9,699 nt of DNA from Chlorobiota bacterium (lineage in GTDB: Bacteria; Bacteroidota; Bacteroidia; Bacteroidales; JAADGE01): the NCBI GenBank assembly GCA_030592825.1, contig JAUVIG010000112.1, forward strand, positions 1-9,699, in the 5' to 3' direction. The position numbers were made by a program, and so were the translations under genes. The notes beneath the pieces were generated by a model. That model did not search any database, was not told the DNA's origin, and was given only the letters and a program-made list of their open reading frames with translations. Below, piece by piece: positions 1 through 5,368 of this stretch (the stretch's first letter is position 1; every line of letters starts with the position of its first letter).

Positions 1-743
1 ATAAAGAATTAAAACCGCAAATATTAAAAGCTCATAATTCTGTTGTAAATTCTGTATTATTTTCCGAAGACGGTAAATCTTTTATATCTGCTTCAAATGA
101 CGGAACAGCCAGATTGTGGAATATAAGCAACGAATCAATAACTTCAAAATTAATTTTAAAAACCCCGAATCAAATATTAGATATTAAGATAAGCCCTGAC
201 GGAAAATACTATGCTGTTGGCACTGTTGACGGTGAAATTATAATTGTATCTGCTGAAAATATTGATAAACAAATTGTATTATCAAAAGCCGAGCATAAAA
301 AAATTACGGCTTTATACTGGATTAATAATAATGAATTAATTGCCGGATATTCTTCAGGAAAAATAAGGTTAATTAAAGATGAAAAATTTACTGAAGAATT
401 TTTTGCACATCAATCCGGTATTACTTCCCTTTACTATGATAAAAACTATCAAAGAATTATATCAGGAAGTTATGACGGAACCATAAAAATTTGGAATTAC
501 AATAATATCAAAATTGAACCAATTATTTTAATTAAGCATAATTCATGGGTATATTGTGTTACAGTTGATCCGGAAGGAAACAACTTGATTTCCGGAGGTG
601 CAGATAAACATATTGTAATCACACCGGTATTTACTGATGAACTTATTGCAATCCTCAGGAAAAAAATTACAAAAAATATGACGAAGGAAGATTGGAACAG
701 GTTTATCGGGAAAGATATTACATATAAATCTGCTTTACCTTAA
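1..743 (+). CDS. WD40-repeat protein, C-terminal part (5' end outside window)
   Basis: The frame is open from the first bases (first full codon at 3), giving 246 residues before the TAA. At least five WD40 blades can be read. They end in 'DGTARLWN' (about residues 33-40), 'DGEIIIVSAEN' (76-86), 'SGKIRLIKD' (118-126), 'DGTIKIWN' (158-165) and 'ADKHIVITP' (200-208), each preceded by an 'H-x(n)-V/I-t-s-v' strand. The third and fifth blades lack the closing Trp-Asp and are degenerate. The tail 'MTKEDWNRFIGKDITYKS' (226-243) resembles the conserved C-terminus of many Bacteroidota WD40 proteins, so this is the natural end. A TTG codon at 114 could be taken as a start but lies inside the first visible blade and is not the real one. 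The protein is a beta-propeller scaffold. Its N-terminal effector domain, if any (family relatives may carry caspase-like or other domains), is not visible, so no function is assigned. The next gene starts 21 bp downstream. Confidence 0.9.
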   Translation, partial: KELKPQILKAHNSVVNSVLFSEDGKSFISASNDGTARLWNISNESITSKLILKTPNQILDIKISPDGKYYAVGTVDGEIIIVSAENIDKQIVLSKAEHKKITALYWINNNELIAGYSSGKIRLIKDEKFTEEFFAHQSGITSLYYDKNYQRIISGSYDGTIKIWNYNNIKIEPIILIKHNSWVYCVTVDPEGNNLISGGADKHIVITPVFTDELIAILRKKITKNMTKEDWNRFIGKDITYKSALP

Positions 744-764
744 ATTTAGAAATTAAAAAGTATT

Positions 765-3386
765 ATGAAGTATTTGAAAAATATCATTATTCTGATTATT
801 ATTTTTGCCGGAGAATCTGCCTATTCTCAAAATAATTGCGATTGGTCTTCATTAAATGATGCTGATAAAAATTATCAATCCGGCAATTTTGAAGAAACTG
901 TCAATATAATAAATAAGTGTATAAATTCAGGTTTTAATGATCAACAAAAAGTTCAAGGATACAGATTATTGGCTAAAACATACTTAGCTTTGGATAATGA
1001 CAGTATTGCAAATCGTTCCGTAAACGAACTGTTAATGATCAACCCAAAATTTCAACCGGATTATTTAACGGATCCTCCAAAATTCATTAAAATTATTGAA
1101 AAGATAAAAAAACTGAAAAGCTCATTGATTGTAACATCAGTTTCGAAAAAGGAAGAGAATATCTACGAAACTCCTGCTACCGCATTACTAATCAGCGAAA
1201 AACAATTAAAAAACAGAGGATATCTTGATTTGGAAGCTGTTTTGCATGATCTTCCGGGTTTTGATATATCAAGATCAAACGGAAATTTATATACACATGC
1301 CTATCAAAGAGGATATCGTTCAATTAATACTAACAGAACATTATTTCTGATTGACGGTGTTGAAGAAAATGATCTCTGGTCAGGTAATGTTTATTTATCA
1401 AGACAATACGCCTTGAGTAACATTAAAAACATAGAAGTTATATATGGTCCTGCTTCAACCATGTACGGCTCTAATGCCTTTTTGGGAGTTATGAATGTTA
1501 TTACTAAAGAACCGTCAGATTTTATTCAGCCGGGAAAATTAGTTGGTATAGATGCACGTGTCGGATACGGATCATATAATACTAAGTTCTTTGACGGAAC
1601 ATTTGCTGCAAGATCAAAAAACAACAATATTGCTTTCTCATTAACAGGGCGAGTTTTTTTATCAGACGAACAAGATCTTTCAGGCTACTCCCAACACGAT
1701 TATGCATCATATACATTTGATGAATTTGCCGATAATTACCACTCAGCACTTGACATAACTGACCCTGAAGCTGCTGCAAGTTTTTTCGATTCTTATCCTG
1801 ATCCAAGTAATTTATATACCACTAATGCCGACAGTTCTCAAATCATTTTAACTGATGTTGGTATTCAGCAAGCCATCGACTACGATAATACAATTTATGA
1901 TAATGTAAGTTTTCAAGATAAAACAGAAGCATATTCAATTGATGCTAAATTAAAGATATATGATTTCTTAATAGGATGGAGCGGATGGAATAAAGCAGAA
2001 GGTACGGGAGGACAATATACCGATTTGATATATTTAACAGCCAATGAAGGAGGAACATGGAGGCCTGCACATAATTATATCTATACAAAATTTGATAAAG
2101 ATATTAATTCAAAACTTAATATCAGCAACTTTATAAGGTACAAAGTGCATGACTTTAGTCAGAGTAACGGAGTAGTTATACAACCGGCAAGATATTTTCT
2201 CGGAAATTATAATTTGGAAGATCTTGTAAACGGTGCTGTTCCTTCCTACGTAAATGTTTATTTATTCCAAAAATCCAATCAATTAAGAGAAGAGTTTAAA
2301 ACACTTTATCAACCTGCAAATTGGATTGATATTGTTGCCGGTTTTGAAGCACGATTCAGTTCAATTCAAGGTGACTATAATAAAATAGCGATGGTTGACA
2401 GTGCAGAAGAACAAGGCTCGGCAGGAACTGAAATACCCGGAGGAAATCAATTCTTTTCCAGAGATTTAGGTGTATATGTACAAACCGGTTTGAGTATTAT
2501 AAATAATTTAAAAATTACACTGGGTATTCGATATGATAACAATTTAGTAAGACAAACAGAAGGATACGGAAATGCCTTTAATCCAAGATTTGCATTAGTT
2601 TACACACCCGGAAGTTTTATTTTTAAAGGAATTTATGCAGAAGCTTTTAAAGATGCAACGAACAGAGAGAAATATTCTACAACTGAAGAAAAAAGAGAGT
2701 TCTCAAACCCATTATTAGAACCTGAAAAAGTAAAAAATTATGAATTCGTTCTCGGAAAAAGTTTTCTTGACAGAAAATTAATGCTTAATGCATCCGCTTA
2801 CTATTCTCAATACAGTAATATTATTCAAGAAGTACAAGTCAGAAAAGAAGACGGAACTTATACTAATCAAAATCAAGCAGTAGGAAAAGCAGAGATATAC
2901 GGAATTAATGCATTTGCCGATTATACTTTTGGTGATCTTACTGCATATGCAAATTACACATATACCGAACCGTTTGCCATTGATCCTAAAGACAGTGAAG
3001 GAAATATCCAAACTGACAGTCTGGATAATGAATACCATGAATTAAGAATTAGTGATATTGCAGGACATCAAATAAATGCAGGTGTAAATTATTTATTTAA
3101 AGATGTACTTAATTTTAATATCAGAACAAATTTTGTCGGACAAAGATTAACGGGATATAATACCACTATTCCTTCAAATCCGGAAACTTTTGATCCTTAT
3201 GTGATTTTTAACGGTGCTATAAGTTATTCACCTAAAAAAACGGGATTAACTGTTCAACTGACTGCATTTAACATATTAGATAAAGAATACTTTTCACCGG
3301 GTTTAGATTACGCAACGGGCGACTTGGCATCACAACTTATACAAAACAAAAGAAACATGTACTTGAGTTTAATTTATGAATTCTAA
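765..3386 (+). CDS. TonB-dependent outer-membrane receptor with N-terminal TPR-like domain
   Basis: This 873-residue protein is predicted to import a ligand across the outer membrane using TonB energy. Residues 1-22 are a signal peptide (MKYLKN, then an Ile-rich core, ending SAYSQ). Residues 24-116 form a helical TPR-like module: Cys24, 'A-x3-Y-x-S-G-N-F-E-E' near 33-44, Cys52, 'YRLLAKTYLAL' near 66-76 and 'LLMINPKFQP' near 89-98. The plug follows at about 122-250, with a possible TonB-box-like 'LIVTSVSKK', then 'LEAVLHDLPGFDI', 'TLFLIDGVEEN' and 'IEVIYGPASTMYGSNAFLGVMNVITK'. The rest is a transmembrane beta-barrel ending in 'NILDKEYF' and a terminal Phe, as expected for BAM insertion. There is no CarboxypepD_reg-like domain and no SusD partner nearby, so a SusC role in glycan uptake is unlikely. 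The ATG at 765 has no Shine-Dalgarno box but is placed exactly at the signal peptide. Receptor class: high confidence; ligand unknown. Confidence 0.95.
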   Translation: MKYLKNIIILIIIFAGESAYSQNNCDWSSLNDADKNYQSGNFEETVNIINKCINSGFNDQQKVQGYRLLAKTYLALDNDSIANRSVNELLMINPKFQPDYLTDPPKFIKIIEKIKKLKSSLIVTSVSKKEENIYETPATALLISEKQLKNRGYLDLEAVLHDLPGFDISRSNGNLYTHAYQRGYRSINTNRTLFLIDGVEENDLWSGNVYLSRQYALSNIKNIEVIYGPASTMYGSNAFLGVMNVITKEPSDFIQPGKLVGIDARVGYGSYNTKFFDGTFAARSKNNNIAFSLTGRVFLSDEQDLSGYSQHDYASYTFDEFADNYHSALDITDPEAAASFFDSYPDPSNLYTTNADSSQIILTDVGIQQAIDYDNTIYDNVSFQDKTEAYSIDAKLKIYDFLIGWSGWNKAEGTGGQYTDLIYLTANEGGTWRPAHNYIYTKFDKDINSKLNISNFIRYKVHDFSQSNGVVIQPARYFLGNYNLEDLVNGAVPSYVNVYLFQKSNQLREEFKTLYQPANWIDIVAGFEARFSSIQGDYNKIAMVDSAEEQGSAGTEIPGGNQFFSRDLGVYVQTGLSIINNLKITLGIRYDNNLVRQTEGYGNAFNPRFALVYTPGSFIFKGIYAEAFKDATNREKYSTTEEKREFSNPLLEPEKVKNYEFVLGKSFLDRKLMLNASAYYSQYSNIIQEVQVRKEDGTYTNQNQAVGKAEIYGINAFADYTFGDLTAYANYTYTEPFAIDPKDSEGNIQTDSLDNEYHELRISDIAGHQINAGVNYLFKDVLNFNIRTNFVGQRLTGYNTTIPSNPETFDPYVIFNGAISYSPKKTGLTVQLTAFNILDKEYFSPGLDYATGDLASQLIQNKRNMYLSLIYEF

Positions 3387-3418
3387 TACAAATAATAATA
3401 TGAACTAAACAAAAAAAA

Positions 3419-4636
3419 ATGGACAGAATAGCTGAATCTTTAAAACGTAAACGAATTGTTTTTTGGGAAGAAGTTGCCAGAGACGGAGCTCAAGCAAAGA
3501 CAATTATGTCTGCTGATCAACGTATTGATATTGCCCGTATGCACGGAAATATGTTTAATGAGAACGGACCGGATCATCTCGTTTTTGCAGTAGGGTTTGT
3601 ATCAATTGCTAAAGAAGAAGCAGAAATAATACGTAAAGTTGCAGATAATGTTGATAATTGCTACCTTGCTGTTAATTGCAGAAGTTCTGAAAAAGAAATT
3701 GATGACAGTTACGAAGCAATCAAAAAAGCAAAATACGGTCGCGTTGCATACGTTCTGCCTGCTTCTGAACGATTATGCAGATTAATGCTTCATAAAAGTC
3801 AAACTGAAGTATCAAAAAAGGGAATTGAAATTGCTAAATATGCCTTAGATAAATGTCAAGGTATTCCTGTTGATATTCAATTAGCCGGTGCTTTTGACGC
3901 TGATCCGTTATTCATTGCAGACATGGCTTCTGCTCTAAGTGAACAAGGTATAGCAACTGTAGGCATGGGTGATACAAGAGGTCGTGTTTACCCGAAAGAA
4001 ATTGCGAGATTTATAGATACCTTATTGCAAAAAGCAGACGAAAATATTCTTTTCTCAGTTCATCTTCACGATGATATGGGTTTTGCTCTTGTTAATAATT
4101 TGGCTGCTATCAGAAGAGGAATTATGATGCCCTCAACATCATGGCTTGGTATTGCCGAGAGAAACGGTTTACTGAGAACCGAACTGCTGACTGTACATTT
4201 GGGCTATGAAACTGAAAAGACAGGAAATAAATTAGATATTGACGGTGAGGGATTATTCCTTTCTCCGCCGAGGCTTAAAATGTTAAAAAAAATTGCTGAA
4301 AAAGTTTGTGAATATACAGGAATAAGTTTAAAAACGACAGACCCTATAGTGGGTCTCGGGGTAAATTCAATCTCAACCGGAACACCTTTTGTTGACCATG
4401 TAAGTTTTCAACCGTTTGATCCTGAAGTTGTGCTCGGTATACCTCAAACTATTTTTGTTACACAATTAGCCAGCAGAAGAGTTATAAAAGAAGTAAGTAA
4501 GCGTATGGGTTATAACTTAACTGAAGATCAAATAACTGAAATTTTACCTGTTGTAAAAGCAAAAGCGTATGAAACAGGAAGATCTGTTTATCCTGAAAAT
4601 GAATTAAAAGAACTGTTTGATAAAATTATAAAATAA
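3419..4636 (+). CDS. DRE-TIM metallolyase, isopropylmalate/homocitrate synthase-like
   Basis: This 405-residue cytosolic enzyme probably condenses an acyl-CoA with a 2-oxoacid (Claisen type) using a divalent metal. Seen: 'ARDGAQ' at 20-25 (catalytic Arg21 and metal ligand Asp22 of the R-D/E-G-x-Q motif), 'GMGDTRGRV' at 182-190, the 'HLHDD' metal pair His215/His217, and 'GIAERNG' at 244-250, matching the family's GxGERxG motif. 'FVDHVSFQPFDPEVVLG' (324-340) matches the segment after the barrel in isopropylmalate and homocitrate synthases; His327 is probably the catalytic His. This segment argues for a synthase rather than an HMG-CoA-type lyase. The LeuA allosteric C-terminal domain is absent, as in homocitrate or short citramalate/Re-citrate-type enzymes. 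After GxGERxG, isopropylmalate synthase has a ligand Asn; here it is Leu251, closer to the 'ERNGI' of Lys20-type homocitrate synthases. The substrate is not resolved. The ATG directly follows a run of nine A. The stop is 4 bp from the next gene, which suggests coupled translation. Confidence 0.88.
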   Translation: MDRIAESLKRKRIVFWEEVARDGAQAKTIMSADQRIDIARMHGNMFNENGPDHLVFAVGFVSIAKEEAEIIRKVADNVDNCYLAVNCRSSEKEIDDSYEAIKKAKYGRVAYVLPASERLCRLMLHKSQTEVSKKGIEIAKYALDKCQGIPVDIQLAGAFDADPLFIADMASALSEQGIATVGMGDTRGRVYPKEIARFIDTLLQKADENILFSVHLHDDMGFALVNNLAAIRRGIMMPSTSWLGIAERNGLLRTELLTVHLGYETEKTGNKLDIDGEGLFLSPPRLKMLKKIAEKVCEYTGISLKTTDPIVGLGVNSISTGTPFVDHVSFQPFDPEVVLGIPQTIFVTQLASRRVIKEVSKRMGYNLTEDQITEILPVVKAKAYETGRSVYPENELKELFDKIIK

Positions 4637-4640
4637 ACTT

Positions 4641-5339
4641 GTGAAAAGACTGTTTACAATTTCATTTATAATTCTTTTACTGAATAATGCTTCATATTCT
4701 CAAGATGAATTTGAAATGTGGTATAAATTATCTCCTGAGATACGTTTGAATATAAAATATACACCTTGGGAATTCAGATTGAGGCCTGATGATCATATTA
4801 TTCTTCCAAAATATTACAGCCAATACATCGGCCAAAATCATATCGGCAGAACAGATGTAATGCTGGGTGCTAATATATGGAAATTTAAGTTATTCAGCTA
4901 TTCAAAATTTGATTACTTGGGAAGTATGTGGACAGGTGCCAGGTTTGACTTTAATACATCTTTATTCAATAAAAAATTATTGATTAATATTCAGGAACGT
5001 TTATTTTTCGGATTGAATGAAGAATCTGATAATCATTATTATTTAGTTCAGTTCATAAGATATAAAGTAGCAAAAAAGATACAGGCGGGTGTTTTAAGTT
5101 ACGGAAAATGGAAATATGCTTGGCCTTATGAAACCGATGAAGAAAAAATCCCTTTCAATTCTCAACATTGGTTTATAGGTCCGACTGCAAATTTTGTATT
5201 ACCGTATAACTTTAATATTCATGTTGCTTTAACAAAAAGCATTTTTTATGAAAGAACATATATGACATTTATAAGATTAGGTTACAGAATTTATATTGAA
5301 CGTAAAAATAAAAAAGAAGAGTATTACTTTTTTCATTAA
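4641..5339 (+). CDS. DUF2490-like outer-membrane beta-barrel protein
   Basis: This 232-residue exported protein has no known biochemical role. Residues 1-20 form a signal peptide (MKRLFTISF, hydrophobic core, ASYSQ). The mature part starts 'DEFEMWYKLSPEIRLN' and continues as alternating polar/aromatic strands ('WEFRLRPDDHI', 'YSQYIGQNHIGRTDVMLGANI', 'LINIQERLFFGL', 'YYLVQFIRYKV', 'GVLSYGKWKY', 'WFIGPTANFVL', 'MTFIRLGYRIYI'). This pattern is typical of the small Bacteroidota barrels grouped as DUF2490; the family name is my recognition, not a search result. The start must be the GTG at 4641: the next in-frame Met (residue 26) lies beyond the signal peptide and would leave the protein unexported. 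The gene starts 4 bp after the upstream stop codon, so the pair is almost certainly cotranscribed. It may be a partner or accessory barrel to the TonB receptor two genes upstream (inference). The end is Lys/Glu-rich with 'EYYFFH' as the last residues. Confidence 0.85.
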   Translation: MKRLFTISFIILLLNNASYSQDEFEMWYKLSPEIRLNIKYTPWEFRLRPDDHIILPKYYSQYIGQNHIGRTDVMLGANIWKFKLFSYSKFDYLGSMWTGARFDFNTSLFNKKLLINIQERLFFGLNEESDNHYYLVQFIRYKVAKKIQAGVLSYGKWKYAWPYETDEEKIPFNSQHWFIGPTANFVLPYNFNIHVALTKSIFYERTYMTFIRLGYRIYIERKNKKEEYYFFH

Positions 5340-5368
5340 AATTAAAGCAGAACCAAAAAAAATAAATT

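Noticed and set aside
114..743. A 209-residue gene starting at TTG 114.
   Set aside because: The same frame is open from base 3 and the upstream residues complete a WD40 blade (FSEDGKSFISASNDGTARLWN), so the TTG is internal to a longer gene.
825..838. Cys24 of the TonB receptor as a lipoprotein cysteine.
   Set aside because: The preceding residues (AYSQNN-C) do not form a lipobox (L-[AS]-[GA]-C); the signal peptide looks like an ordinary SPI type.
1582..1806. Antisense open frame inside the TonB receptor gene.
   Set aside because: No recognisable domain and low-complexity Gln-rich composition; the plus strand is clearly coding across it. Similar antisense frames at 2778-3038, 5746-6015, 7858-8043 and 9080-9313 were dismissed for the same reason.
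765..5339. A SusC/SusD polysaccharide utilisation locus.
   Set aside because: There is no SusD-like lipoprotein, glycosidase or CarboxypepD_reg domain, and the neighbouring genes are a synthase and a DUF2490 barrel.
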